This document shows positions 45,724-54,863 of a DNA stretch of 64,000 nucleotides, piece after piece. This stretch comes from Paracoccaceae bacterium (GTDB lineage Bacteria > Pseudomonadota > Alphaproteobacteria > Rhodobacterales > Rhodobacteraceae), in assembly GCA_029243395.1 (NCBI GenBank), contig JAQWSE010000001.1:108658-172657 (forward strand), given 5' to 3'. The notes under the pieces are model-generated. The model saw only the letters and a program-made list of their open reading frames with translations. It ran no database searches and was not told the DNA's origin. Position numbers and translations under genes: made by a program. Numbering within the stretch: the first letter of the stretch is position 1; each line of letters begins with the position of its first letter.

Positions 45724-48660
45724 TTACGATCTCAATAATTTTCCATCCGAATCATGGAATACGGGCTTAGTTATCTTAGCTCTAATAATCTCGTCTTTCA
45801 TCCTCACGCAAGCCTCTTCTCCGTGCCGATTATGACCATTTTCAAGCAAAGCAAGTCCTACCCATCTCTCATTGACTACACTCCAAACACAAGCTGTTGT
45901 GAACCCTTCAGTCGCAACTTTTTTCCCGTCAGGAGTAATAGGGGCACCCTCTGGAATTGCATCATTAGGATTGTTTGGCAACAAACCAACCAATTCTTTT
46001 CGGACTTTTCCTAAGCTACGTCGCAAATGTACTGACCGTTTGCCGATGTAATCCAATTTTTTCTTAGACATCAGCCAATCCATACCAAGATCATATGGGT
46101 CAACAGTCCCATCAACCTCATGACCAAGAGATAAGAACCCTTTTTCAACTCTTAATACGTGACTGGCTTCAGATCCAACAGGTAGAATACCAAATTCTGT
46201 ACCTTCTTCTATTATTCTTTCCCATAAAACTAGCATATTCCTTGGAGAAACATTTATTTCAAATGACAACTCACCAGTAAAGCTTACTCTAATAATCCTC
46301 GCAGGAATGTCAGCAATGTGACCCTCACGAAAGGTCATAAACGGAAAAGAACCATTGTCGTAAGCTATATCGGTTTCCAATTTTTTTAATAACTTTCTCG
46401 CAAGAGGCCCACAAATCGTAGCATTATTCCACTGGTTAGTGATATTTGTAATTTTAACATCCCACTCAGGATGATCAAAAGCTAAAATTTTTAACATGTG
46501 CTGGTATACAGCATCTGAATGGCCTGAAGACGTTGAAATAAACCAACGATGCTTGTCAATCCGAAAAGCAACCCCGTCATCAAATATTAAGCCATCATCT
46601 GTTAACATCAGTCCATATCTACCATTTCCTGGCTCAAGTGAAGATATAATATTTGTATAAATTAAATCTAAAAACTCCCCAACGTTCTCACCTTTTAACT
46701 CAAATTTTCCAAGGGGCGAGCCATCATATACACCAACGCCTGTTCTAACGGCATGGCACTCTCGATTTACCGCCTGTTGAAAACTCTCCCCCCCTATAGG
46801 AAAATATCCTGGTCTACGCCATCGAGCTCCAGCCTCATACATGAAGGCCCCATTCTCAAGGTTCCACTTTGTTATCGGGGTGTGTCTAAAAGGCAAGACA
46901 ACCGATCCTTCTCTCACACCATTTATTGAGCCAAATGATACAGGAATAAAGGGTGATCTAAAAGTTGTCGTTCCCACATCGTCCAAATCTATACCTTGCT
47001 CTTTGGCGACCATTCCAATGATATTAACATTACCTGTCTTACCCTGGTCAAAGCCCATACCACCAGTGGTGTAACGCTTAACATGCTCAATATTTGAATA
47101 ACCTTCTGTCAATGCAAGTTGGATATCATCATGAGTTACATCATTCTGGATATCAAAAAAGGCTTTGTTTTTCTCTTTTGAAAGGTCAATACTCCAAAGT
47201 GCTTCAATAGAATAACTCTGTTTACTACATTCTAATTTACCTTCGTAAACCAATGGTTTTGAATGGGCTGATACACCACATAGTAATGACTTAGTTTCAT
47301 TAAAAATTTCATTTAAGGTAAAAGTACCGTTACATGCCCCAATACTTATTGAATTTTGAATGAACTGATCTGGTACAAATGATGCAATTCTATCATTAAA
47401 TTTAATGGTTCCGCGCGATTGTGAATGTAAATGAACCACAGGATTCCACCCGCCTGAGTGGGCCAATAAATCACATGGAATGGTTTCTAACTCTTTATCG
47501 ACTAATGACTGAACAACAACTGAATTGACCTTTTTATATCCATTAACATTCCTTATAATTGAATTTAAGACAACTCTAACATTTTGAGCCTCGGCTAAAA
47601 CAGCGCTTGCAATATGTTTCCGCGAGTCCACAATAGCTAAAATGTTGATGCCAGCAGTCTTCAAATCCTTGATATAGCTATAAACGCTATCATTATTTGT
47701 AAAAAGAACCATATTATCGCCAGGCTTTACTGAATAACGATTAACAAATGTTAGAACCGCTGATGCCAGCATGACCCCGGGTCGATCATTATTTGGAAAA
47801 ACAAGAGATCGTTCAATCGCGCCAGTAGCGATAATTATATTTTTTGCACGAACTCTCCAACTTCTTTCAATTATCGAGACATTCTCAACTTCGCGCTCAT
47901 TAATAATAACAAGATTATGCTCTCTATAAGCCCAAGCAGTACTATCTTGCAAATGTGTTACATTTGACATGTTCGCTATTTCTTTAACTGCACTTTCCAC
48001 CCAGGCCATAGCTGGCTTCTGGTTAATGTTTAACTTTAAACTTAATAAACTCCCCCCAGCTTCTGTATTTTGATCAACCAAGAAGACCTTCGCCCCTGAT
48101 CTAGCAGCCATCAATGTTGCCAAAAGACCAGCAGGGCCTGCGCCAATTATCAAAAAATCTGTGTGGGCATTTCTTGACTCAAAATGCCCCTTCTTAGGAG
48201 GCTCTTTTGGTGCGCTAGCCAGTCCAGCAGCCCTTCTTATAAAAGGTTCAAACAAATGCCAAGTTGGCCACTTAAAAGTTTTGTAGTAAAATCCTGCAGG
48301 AACAAATTTTGCAAAGTACTGCACAACGGCACCAACATCAAAATCTACGCTTGGCCAACAATTAATTGATTTAGCCTTCAACCCTTCCTTTAATTTCACA
48401 TTTGTACATAAGTTGTTACCTGATGCTTCTTCCTCCAGAAGCTCAATCAAAGAAGCCGGATCCTCTACTCCCGATCCGATAATACCCCTGGGTCTATGAT
48501 ATTTGAAACTTCTGGCTATTACGTGTAGACCATTTGCAAGCATGGCCGATGCCAAAGTGTCTCCTTCAAAACCATAATAAAGTTTTCCATTAAACGAAAA
48601 ACTCAAGCTTTTTGAGCGATCAATTCTACCTCCCGATTCCAAGCGATTAAGGTTCTTCAC
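45724..48660 (-). CDS. soxA: Sarcosine oxidase alpha subunit
   Basis: Large subunit (978 residues) of the enzyme that demethylates sarcosine to glycine, passing the methyl group to tetrahydrofolate and making hydrogen peroxide. Order of domains: an N-terminal ferredoxin-like Fer2_4 domain (LSFSFNGKLYYGFEGDTLASAML), a NAD/FAD-type fold (FLIIGAGPAGLLATLMAARSG), and a C-terminal GcvT-like folate-binding domain from about 590. The open frame extends to a GTG at 48696, but family members begin just before the NRLESGGRIDRSKSLSF segment, and GGAG lies seven bases before the GTG at 48660, so that start is used. It overlaps soxD by 14 bp. Confidence 0.95.
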   Translation of the reverse strand: MKNLNRLESGGRIDRSKSLSFSFNGKLYYGFEGDTLASAMLANGLHVIARSFKYHRPRGIIGSGVEDPASLIELLEEEASGNNLCTNVKLKEGLKAKSINCWPSVDFDVGAVVQYFAKFVPAGFYYKTFKWPTWHLFEPFIRRAAGLASAPKEPPKKGHFESRNAHTDFLIIGAGPAGLLATLMAARSGAKVFLVDQNTEAGGSLLSLKLNINQKPAMAWVESAVKEIANMSNVTHLQDSTAWAYREHNLVIINEREVENVSIIERSWRVRAKNIIIATGAIERSLVFPNNDRPGVMLASAVLTFVNRYSVKPGDNMVLFTNNDSVYSYIKDLKTAGINILAIVDSRKHIASAVLAEAQNVRVVLNSIIRNVNGYKKVNSVVVQSLVDKELETIPCDLLAHSGGWNPVVHLHSQSRGTIKFNDRIASFVPDQFIQNSISIGACNGTFTLNEIFNETKSLLCGVSAHSKPLVYEGKLECSKQSYSIEALWSIDLSKEKNKAFFDIQNDVTHDDIQLALTEGYSNIEHVKRYTTGGMGFDQGKTGNVNIIGMVAKEQGIDLDDVGTTTFRSPFIPVSFGSINGVREGSVVLPFRHTPITKWNLENGAFMYEAGARWRRPGYFPIGGESFQQAVNRECHAVRTGVGVYDGSPLGKFELKGENVGEFLDLIYTNIISSLEPGNGRYGLMLTDDGLIFDDGVAFRIDKHRWFISTSSGHSDAVYQHMLKILAFDHPEWDVKITNITNQWNNATICGPLARKLLKKLETDIAYDNGSFPFMTFREGHIADIPARIIRVSFTGELSFEINVSPRNMLVLWERIIEEGTEFGILPVGSEASHVLRVEKGFLSLGHEVDGTVDPYDLGMDWLMSKKKLDYIGKRSVHLRRSLGKVRKELVGLLPNNPNDAIPEGAPITPDGKKVATEGFTTACVWSVVNERWVGLALLENGHNRHGEEACVRMKDEIIRAKITKPVFHDSDGKLLRS

Positions 48661-48904
48661 TAGGATTCTCCAAAATTTCATGAGTAACGGTGTCACGACA
48701 AATTATAAACCACTGGTCACATCCTCTTGCATGCCACCATCTTTCATAAACAGGCCCCATGGGATTTGGGACCATTGTTAAATAGTCAACCCATTCTTCA
48801 TCTGATACAAGATTGGGATCTGGTCTGTTTGCGCCAACAGGACCTCCATAAACAAATTCTGTTTCATTACGATTTTTACAAAATGGGCAGTGTATCAATA
48901 ACAT
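48647..48904 (-). CDS. soxD: Sarcosine oxidase delta subunit
   Basis: An 85-residue zinc-binding subunit. The N-terminal CPFC motif (residues 6-9) and later WWHARGCDQWF supply the expected Cys3-His zinc site; GPRPE-type GANRPDPN and NPMGPVYERWWH are family hallmarks. It lies between soxB (11 bp) and soxA (overlap 14 bp) in canonical order. Confidence 0.95.
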   Translation of the reverse strand: MLLIHCPFCKNRNETEFVYGGPVGANRPDPNLVSDEEWVDYLTMVPNPMGPVYERWWHARGCDQWFIICRDTVTHEILENPSEEP

Positions 48905-48915
48905 AATTAGACCTT

Positions 48916-50166
48916 TTATCGTGCTGTAGTGGTGCCAGTTTCTAGAATGTAATCTAGGTTTTTAAAACGGTTATATGAAAACGCCTCCATTAAAGGATGT
49001 GGCGAATTAGTGGCAACGTGATGAGCCATCGTTAATCCACCAGCGGGAATAGCCTTATAACCACCCCACCAACCAGCTGTGACAAACAATCCTGGAACAT
49101 TAGTTTCATCCATTATTGGAGAGGCATCGGGAGTAATATCTAAATGACCTCCCCATTGTCTTAAAAGTTTTAGATTCTTAAAAGAAGGAAATAATTCTAA
49201 CATTGCTCCCACAGTATCCTCAAATACATGTTGCTTGATATCTCTTCTGAAACTTTGTGCAGAGTCTGGAGCACCTCCAATAACCAATTCACCTTTATCT
49301 GATTGACTAAAGTAAAATCCTAAATCAGAACAATTCACAATCACATCAACAATTGGTTTAATTGGCTCCGATACAAAAGCCGTTAAATTCATCGTGCGTA
49401 AAGGCAACCTTAAACTCGCAGTTTCAGTAATTGTTGTAGTATGTCCAGATACAGCCACTACGACTTTTTTTGCCTTAACGGGACCTTTCACAGTTTCAAC
49501 TCCGTGAATGTCTCCGTTGTTAGCTCGCAACAACGAAGTAACAGCAGTTCTTTGATGCATTTCAACACCTAAAGCGTCTGCAGCCCTTGCATATCCCCAA
49601 GCTACAGCATCATGCCTATTAACTCCCGCGTCCTTATGCACCATACCACCAATTATTGGCAATCTTGATTCAGCCCCCCCTCCAGTTAAAGCGGGAATTA
49701 ATTGGCGGACCCGATCAACTGAAATTTTCTCATAAGTTGAATTATAGATATCCATAGTTAATTGACGACGTCTCAAGTCTCGCATCTTTGGGTAATTATG
49801 AACAACATCTACCATTGTGCGTTTTGAATGCATCATATTAAAATTTAAATTCTTGGTTAAACCTTCATATAGACTTACAGATTTTACGTAAAATGGGATC
49901 GACTGATCTCGCAGGTAATTGGAACGAACAGTAACAGTATTACGAGCGACATTCCCTCCTCCTAGCCATCCACGCTCCAAAACAGCCACATCTGTAATAC
50001 CAAATTCTTTGGCTAAATAATATGCTGTAGCTAAACCATGTCCGCCAGCACCTATTATTACAACCTCATATTTCTCTTTTAAAGGTGGGCTACGCCAAGC
50101 CTTTTGCCAATTCTTATGTCCAGTAAGGGCATTTCTTGCTAGTGACAAAAATGAATAATTTTGCAT
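48916..50166 (-). CDS. soxB: Sarcosine oxidase beta subunit
   Basis: The 416-residue flavin subunit where sarcosine is oxidised. The FAD motif GAGGHGLATAYYLAKEFG is at 39-56, ERGWLGGGNVARNTVTVRSNYL follows, and RHDAVAWGYARAA near 184-196 contains His185, which I take to be the covalent-flavin histidine by position. The C-terminus has GLFVTAGWWGGYKAIPAGG, the end of the FAD fold. First gene of soxBDAG. In glycine betaine degradation this enzyme takes the last demethylation step, so it ties the window to methylated amine use. Confidence 0.95.
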   Translation of the reverse strand: MQNYSFLSLARNALTGHKNWQKAWRSPPLKEKYEVVIIGAGGHGLATAYYLAKEFGITDVAVLERGWLGGGNVARNTVTVRSNYLRDQSIPFYVKSVSLYEGLTKNLNFNMMHSKRTMVDVVHNYPKMRDLRRRQLTMDIYNSTYEKISVDRVRQLIPALTGGGAESRLPIIGGMVHKDAGVNRHDAVAWGYARAADALGVEMHQRTAVTSLLRANNGDIHGVETVKGPVKAKKVVVAVSGHTTTITETASLRLPLRTMNLTAFVSEPIKPIVDVIVNCSDLGFYFSQSDKGELVIGGAPDSAQSFRRDIKQHVFEDTVGAMLELFPSFKNLKLLRQWGGHLDITPDASPIMDETNVPGLFVTAGWWGGYKAIPAGGLTMAHHVATNSPHPLMEAFSYNRFKNLDYILETGTTTAR

Positions 50167-50326
50167 ATAAGGTTCTTTGCTATAAATATTTTTCAGTCTG
50201 GAAAGAGTTCTAACTTCCCTATTTTAAGTACTCTATTAATGTTAATGGGGCAATAGAAGGGATAGTCTCCCGCCGTGTGCAAACCCTATCTCTTGTAAAT
50301 AAGAAATTTAACTGAGATGATGTTAT

Positions 50327-51208
50327 ATGTTTGTTCACGAAAAAAGGCCTATACGTGGCATAATTTTCATCGTTCTAAGTGTGATTTTCGGATTAATTGC
50401 CGGTTTATTAATTAAAAAATCTGCTCAGGATGCTTCTCTGATAGCTACACTTTTTTATCGATTTATTTTTGCAGTACCTCTCCTCCTGGTTTTTACAATT
50501 CTAGCACGCGGAAGGTTGGCACTAAAAGTTTCTCAAAAAAAAATGATGCTAATGCGAATCATCTTTGGCTTTACAGGAATGGTTTTTTGGGTTCTTGCGA
50601 TCCGTAATCTACCTCTTGGGCAAGCATCCGCACTTTTCCAAAGCTCTGCAATTTTTGTAACGATTTTATCTCCTTTTTTATTGTTTGAACCAGTGGGTGT
50701 TTATCGATGGACATCTGTCATTCTAGGCTTATTTGGGATTATAATGTTGACGGATCCATTCTCTGGGCACGTGTCTTTCTATATTATTTATGGGGTTCTA
50801 GCAGCACTATCTGGTGCTCTTTTATCAATAGTTTTGAGGCGATTAGGTAAAGGAGATCACTCATTAACTGTTGCATTGATTTATAATACATCCGGAGCAG
50901 TATTGATGACCACTGCCGTATTCGTTTTTCCATCCGAATATCATCTGGAAAATTTTAGCGTACTGTTTGACTTAATCTTGTTAGGAGTAGTAAGTGCCAT
51001 TTCCCAAGTTTTCTTTACTGGGGCGTATCACTTCGTTGATGCTGTGATTGTAACAACCCTCCGTTACCTACAGGTGCCGCTGGCTGGCATTACAGCTTTT
51101 TTACTATTCGCTGAGATAATGACAGTGAATGAAATCATTGGAGCAACAACGGTAATCATAAGTTGTTTGATAATTGGATGGAGAGAGGTTCAAAAACGTG
51201 ACAACTGA
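50327..51208 (+). CDS. EamA/DMT family permease
   Basis: A 293-residue protein with about ten membrane helices in two EamA halves (IIFIVLSVIFGLIAGLLIKK, then GFTGMVFWVLAIRNLPLGQASALFQSS in two pieces; second half AYHFVDAVIVTTLRYLQVPLAGI). DMT carriers move small metabolites, often outward; substrate unknown. It is divergent from soxB with about 160 bp between the starts. Confidence 0.87.
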   Translation: MFVHEKRPIRGIIFIVLSVIFGLIAGLLIKKSAQDASLIATLFYRFIFAVPLLLVFTILARGRLALKVSQKKMMLMRIIFGFTGMVFWVLAIRNLPLGQASALFQSSAIFVTILSPFLLFEPVGVYRWTSVILGLFGIIMLTDPFSGHVSFYIIYGVLAALSGALLSIVLRRLGKGDHSLTVALIYNTSGAVLMTTAVFVFPSEYHLENFSVLFDLILLGVVSAISQVFFTGAYHFVDAVIVTTLRYLQVPLAGITAFLLFAEIMTVNEIIGATTVIISCLIIGWREVQKRDN

Positions 51209-51351
51209 CCTCTGCAATCCGTCAAAGCTCCTTAAGATCTAAGGTTTTGTTAACACTAAGCATAATGTCTGAGATTTAAGTTAGGCGAATGAAATCTGCT
51301 AAAAATGATTCCCAATGAGTATAATTAATCTTTCTTGTTACGTACCGGCTG

Positions 51352-51687
51352 CTAATTTTTTAGTTGATCGTAAGCTTCTAAAGCTTTTGCACTATACATT
51401 ATTGAAGGGCCACCCCCCATATAAGAGCACATACTCAGAGCCTCTACTACCTCACCCCTAGTAGCACCAAGCCTTATTAAATGCTCCATGTGCAAACCAA
51501 TACAGCTATCACAACGGGTAGCCACAGCAATACCTAAAGCTATGAATTCTTTAGTTTTCTCACTTAGTTCACCTTCTTTTTTTGCCGGCTTTGCCATTGC
51601 TGCGAATCCAGCAAAGGTCTCTGGAGTTGCTTTGCTAAGTGTTGTGAAACTTGTTCTCGCTTGATCTAAAAATGATTTCCAATCCAT
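51352..51687 (-). CDS. AhpD-like carboxymuconolactone decarboxylase family protein
   Basis: A 111-residue helical protein with the AhpD redox motif C59-x2-C62-x3-H66 (RCDSCIGLHMEHLIRLG). Proteins of this kind reduce peroxides or serve as disulfide partners. Peroxide defence would suit a region rich in H2O2-forming oxidases. The start is an ATG preceded by GAGAG. It stands between the EamA gene and the second ABC importer. Confidence 0.88.
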   Translation of the reverse strand: MDWKSFLDQARTSFTTLSKATPETFAGFAAMAKPAKKEGELSEKTKEFIALGIAVATRCDSCIGLHMEHLIRLGATRGEVVEALSMCSYMGGGPSIMYSAKALEAYDQLKN

Positions 51688-51767
51688 TGCTCTCTCGCAT
51701 CAATTCTACCAAGTCTGAGGATAATTAAAATTTATCCAAAATAACAGCGAAATATGGCTTTTAAACA

Positions 51768-52544
51768 TTAATTCATGTTACTTTCGTTAGAACCAAGTTT
51801 CTTTTCAAGCCAACGAACACCAAAACTGATGAGCAATACCAGTACCAAGTACTCGAAAATGAGTAAAGTATAGATCTCCAAGGGTCTATACTCCGTAACC
51901 ACTATCTCATTAGCTCTTCGGGTTAACTCTTGCATGCCTATCACAGATGCAAAAGCGGACATCTTAACAATATAAATGAATTGATTAGCCAGAGGTGGCA
52001 AGATACGTCTTAGGGCCTGGGGAAATATTACATACCGCATGCTTTGGAAATAAGATAATCCTATAGTCTGAGCTGCTTCCCTCTGCCCTTTTGCTATTGA
52101 TTGAATTCCTGCTCTGTAAATCTCGGCAGTGAAAGCACTATCTGATACAGCCAAAGTTATGACAGCCCCCCAAAAAGCATCGATTTCTACTTGGAGACCA
52201 AGAGATTTCAATATTACGGGCAACCCGTAAAAAACCCAGAATAGCATTGGAAGCAACGGAATGGCTCTTATGAATTCAACGTATATTCGATTACATGATC
52301 GTAAGATCCAACTACTAGATAAACTGGGCAATGCCACAATAAGACCCAAAATAATAGAAATAAAGGCTGCTAATAGAGATACTAGTATCGTGGCTCCAAA
52401 ACCTCCTACAAGAAATTTTATATTAATCCAGCCAGATTTAGTAGAAGGATCAATAACGTACCAGCCCCAATTGCCACTTTCTCCTGAACAGCCTGCGAGC
52501 AACAAGAATATTGACACTATAAATAATCTAATACAAAAATTCAT
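51768..52544 (-). CDS. Polar amino acid ABC transporter permease with N-terminal lipobox-like segment
   Basis: A 258-residue HisMQ-type permease; its EAA loop reads EAAQTIGLSYFQSMRYVIFPQAL. Unusually, the N-terminus looks like a lipoprotein signal (FLLLAGC, Cys19) followed by a short Ser/Gly/Trp-rich stretch before the first core helix. Similar N-termini occur in some alphaproteobacterial permeases as I recall. It is the only permease of this importer, so it may act as a homodimer. It starts 7 bp after the ATPase stop. Confidence 0.88.
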   Translation of the reverse strand: MNFCIRLFIVSIFLLLAGCSGESGNWGWYVIDPSTKSGWINIKFLVGGFGATILVSLLAAFISIILGLIVALPSLSSSWILRSCNRIYVEFIRAIPLLPMLFWVFYGLPVILKSLGLQVEIDAFWGAVITLAVSDSAFTAEIYRAGIQSIAKGQREAAQTIGLSYFQSMRYVIFPQALRRILPPLANQFIYIVKMSAFASVIGMQELTRRANEIVVTEYRPLEIYTLLIFEYLVLVLLISFGVRWLEKKLGSNESNMN

Positions 52545-52551
52545 TACTAAC

Positions 52552-53289
52552 TCAATGATTAAGGACTTGGTTCAAGAATAATTTTGACCGCTCAGTTTGG
52601 GGGTTTTTAAAAAAATTAGTTGGTATATTTTCTTCCAAAATCTCCCCTTCGTCCATGAATATGACTCTGTCCGCCGCCTTTCGGGCGAACCCCATCTCAT
52701 GAGTAACAACAACCATTGTCATGCCTTCCTTTGCCAAATCAAGAATCACATCTAAAACCTCTGCTATCATTTCAGGATCCAAAGCAGATGTGGGTTCGTC
52801 AAAAAGCATGATCTCTGGCTCTAGACATAGAGCTCTTGCAATCGCTACTCTTTGTTGTTGACCACCGGATAATAGCCCTGGTTTTTTGTCTGCTTGTTCA
52901 GGAATCTTAACTCGTTCAAGGAACATATAAGCCCTGTCCAGGGCATCCTTTCTTGATAAGCCTAAAGCCTTAGTGGGTCCCAAAATCAAATTATCCAGCA
53001 CGGAAAGATGTGGAAATAGATTAAACTGTTGAAATACCATACTAACTTTTGATTTGATTGCGCGTGAAGTTTTCTCATCGTTAGTTAAAATTGAGCCCAA
53101 AACCTCCAAAGTTCCCTCATCATGTTTTTCTAATCTAGAAATACATCTGACTAAAGTAGACTTACCAGAACCTGAGGGCCCACAAACGACGACTTTCTCT
53201 CCCTTAGATACTATAAGATCAACGTTATTTAGGGCCTTGAAACTTCCAAAATACTTTGAAACTCCTTTCATTTCTATGACTGAACCCAT
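52552..53289 (-). CDS. Polar amino acid ABC transporter ATP-binding protein (second importer)
   Basis: A 245-residue GlnQ-type ATPase: Walker [10 protein letters not shown] near 36, signature [15 protein letters not shown] near 136, Walker [16 protein letters not shown] near 157, and [10 protein letters not shown]. The open frame reaches a TTG at 53301, four codons earlier; the ATG is preferred although neither has a strong Shine-Dalgarno. It is divergent from its binding-protein gene across a symmetric promoter region. Confidence 0.92.
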   Translation of the reverse strand: MGSVIEMKGVSKYFGSFKALNNVDLIVSKGEKVVVCGPSGSGKSTLVRCISRLEKHDEGTLEVLGSILTNDEKTSRAIKSKVSMVFQQFNLFPHLSVLDNLILGPTKALGLSRKDALDRAYMFLERVKIPEQADKKPGLLSGGQQQRVAIARALCLEPEIMLFDEPTSALDPEMIAEVLDVILDLAKEGMTMVVVTHEMGFARKAADRVIFMDEGEILEENIPTNFFKNPQTERSKLFLNQVLNH

Positions 53290-53342
53290 ATACCAAACCA
53301 AACTTTTGAAAACAAAAGTCCCCTTTTACTTACTAAAGTCTG

Positions 53343-53409
53343 AGTATAGGCTTAAACTTTCATAAGATTCAATAAATTGTATTGAATCTTTTTATAAGCC
53401 TACTAGTAT
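53343..53409. promoter_or_regulatory. Symmetric divergent promoter-operator of the second ABC importer
   Basis: A perfect 11-bp inverted repeat (53364-53374 and 53380-53390, five-base loop) is nested in an outer 8-bp inverted repeat TAGGCTTA/TAAGCCTA (53347-53354 and 53395-53402). Each inner arm contains TTGAAT. On the plus strand TTGAAT (53382-53387) is 16 bases from TAGTAT (53404-53409). On the minus strand TTGAAT (53372-53367) is 18 bases from TATACT (53348-53343). Both fit -35/-10 boxes that point to the binding protein and the ATPase. One regulator dimer could thus control both. Confidence 0.55.
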
Positions 53410-53436
53410 CAAATATTCGAACACGGGAGAAATGAA

Positions 53437-54210
53437 ATGAAGATTATTAAAATAGCGATTTTGGTTTTGGCAACCATGGGTTCCTTTACTTTCTCTGCTT
53501 CATCAGAATCTGCATTGAACCAGATTTTGAGTAGTGGGACATTGAAGGCTGGAACAACTGGAGATTTCAATCCATTTTCAACGAGAGATCCTGCTACTAA
53601 TAAGTATCAAGGATATGACATCGATATCATGACTGAGCTAGCAAACGATATGGGTGTGGAAATAGAATTTGTAGCAACAGACTGGAAAACAATTGTTAAC
53701 GGAGTAGTGGCTGGTAAATACCATATTACTGGTTCGGCTTCTATTAAGGCTTCCAGAATGAAGGCTGCTGGCTTTTCAGAAAGCTATTTGGCTGTAGAAT
53801 TTATACCTTTCACCACAGCTGATAAAGTGGGTAAATTTGATAGTTGGGACTCAATTAATCAGCCTGGAGTAAAAGTGGCTACTACTTTAGGGACAGCAAT
53901 GGAAACATTGGTTAAGAAATGGTTCCCTAACGCCCAAATCAAGAGTGTTGAAGCTCCAGCTAGAGGGTATCAAGAAGTTCTTGCTGGGCGATCAGATGTA
54001 TTTGTAACTTCAAATCTTGAAGGATCAACATTGAAAGCCAAGTATGATGATGTAAAGCAAATATCAGTCGACGCACCTCGAAACCCTACACCTTTAGCAA
54101 TGCTCCTACCACAAGCTGATCAAGTATGGATCAACTTTGTGAATCACTGGATCAAAATAAAGACTGCAAAGGGATTCTTTAAGGCAACTGCCGAGAAATG
54201 GGGCCTTTAA
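53437..54210 (+). CDS. ABC transporter substrate-binding protein (cyclohexadienyl dehydratase-like SBP fold)
   Basis: A 257-residue family 3 solute-binding protein with a signal peptide (about 1-22, ending SASSESA). The mature part starts with ILSSGTLKAGTTGDFNPFS, then GYDIDIMTELANDMGVEIEFV and a KASRMKAAGFSESY segment with the ligand-binding Arg. This sequence type is close to periplasmic cyclohexadienyl dehydratase (PheC), so an enzyme is possible, but divergence from an ABC ATPase and permease favours transport. GGAG lies seven bases before the ATG. A terminator follows at once. Confidence 0.87.
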   Translation: MKIIKIAILVLATMGSFTFSASSESALNQILSSGTLKAGTTGDFNPFSTRDPATNKYQGYDIDIMTELANDMGVEIEFVATDWKTIVNGVVAGKYHITGSASIKASRMKAAGFSESYLAVEFIPFTTADKVGKFDSWDSINQPGVKVATTLGTAMETLVKKWFPNAQIKSVEAPARGYQEVLAGRSDVFVTSNLEGSTLKAKYDDVKQISVDAPRNPTPLAMLLPQADQVWINFVNHWIKIKTAKGFFKATAEKWGL

Positions 54211-54220
54211 GGTATTTAAG

Positions 54221-54252
54221 CGAGGCGCTTCTTTAGCGTCTCGGCTTTTATT
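54221..54252 (+). terminator. Intrinsic terminator after the substrate-binding protein gene
   Basis: CGAGGCGCT (54221-54229) and AGCGTCTCG (54235-54243) form a 9-bp stem with one G:U pair and a five-base loop, followed by a T-rich run (54246-54252). It is 11 bp after the stop codon and 30 bp before the next start, so the binding protein may form its own short transcript. Confidence 0.82.
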
Positions 54253-54272
54253 TCTAGTGTCAGGATAATCTC

Positions 54273-54845
54273 ATGTCTGCATGGATAGAAATGATCAGTG
54301 ATGATGAGGCAAGTCCTCATCTAAAAAAAGTATTGAAGTCTGCTCAAACACCTCATGGCACAGTTGACAACGTTATGAGGGTGCATTCTTTAAGACCAAG
54401 TACTATGGAAGGACATCTTGCCTTATATCGAGCAGTACTCCATGATAGCAAAAATTCAATACCAGCATGGTTCCAAGAGACTATTAGTAGTTATGTTTCT
54501 ATTCTAAACAATTGTCAGTATTCCCTGGCAAATCATTGGGCAAATGCCAGCCATTTGATTGGAGACCAGGAGAGAAGTTCTGAGATCAAGGAAGCTCTTG
54601 AAACAGGAAGTATAGAAAAAGCTTTTTCGGGAGCAGAATTAGCTCTACTCAAGTATGCTGAGAAATTAACAACTACCCCCAACTTGATGAAATATTCTGA
54701 TGTAGACTGTCTTAAAGAAGCGGGAATTTCTGATGGGGAAATACTAGAAGCCAATCAGATAATTTGTTATTTTAATTATGTTAATCGCACTATTAATGGC
54801 TTAGGTGTTACGACTGAAGGAGACACGGTTGGATATTATAAGTAA
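54273..54845 (+). CDS. Peroxidase-related AhpD-like protein with CxxS motif
   Basis: A 190-residue helical protein of the carboxymuconolactone decarboxylase/peroxidase-related (TIGR01926-like) group. The active-site segment reads NNCQYSLANHW: C81 and H88 are kept, but the second Cys of CxxC is Ser84. It may therefore lack disulfide peroxidase activity or use a mono-Cys mechanism. AGGA lies seven bases before the ATG. It is 18 bp upstream of the aminotransferase on the same strand, so they form a pair. Confidence 0.8.
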   Translation: MSAWIEMISDDEASPHLKKVLKSAQTPHGTVDNVMRVHSLRPSTMEGHLALYRAVLHDSKNSIPAWFQETISSYVSILNNCQYSLANHWANASHLIGDQERSSEIKEALETGSIEKAFSGAELALLKYAEKLTTTPNLMKYSDVDCLKEAGISDGEILEANQIICYFNYVNRTINGLGVTTEGDTVGYYK

Positions 54846-54863
54846 GCTGCCACGTCTTAGCAG

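Noticed and set aside
53364..53393. Reading the 11-bp inverted repeat as a terminator
   Set aside because: It lies upstream of both divergent genes with no gene to terminate, its stem is A/T-rich, and the TTGAAT boxes in both arms fit promoters better.
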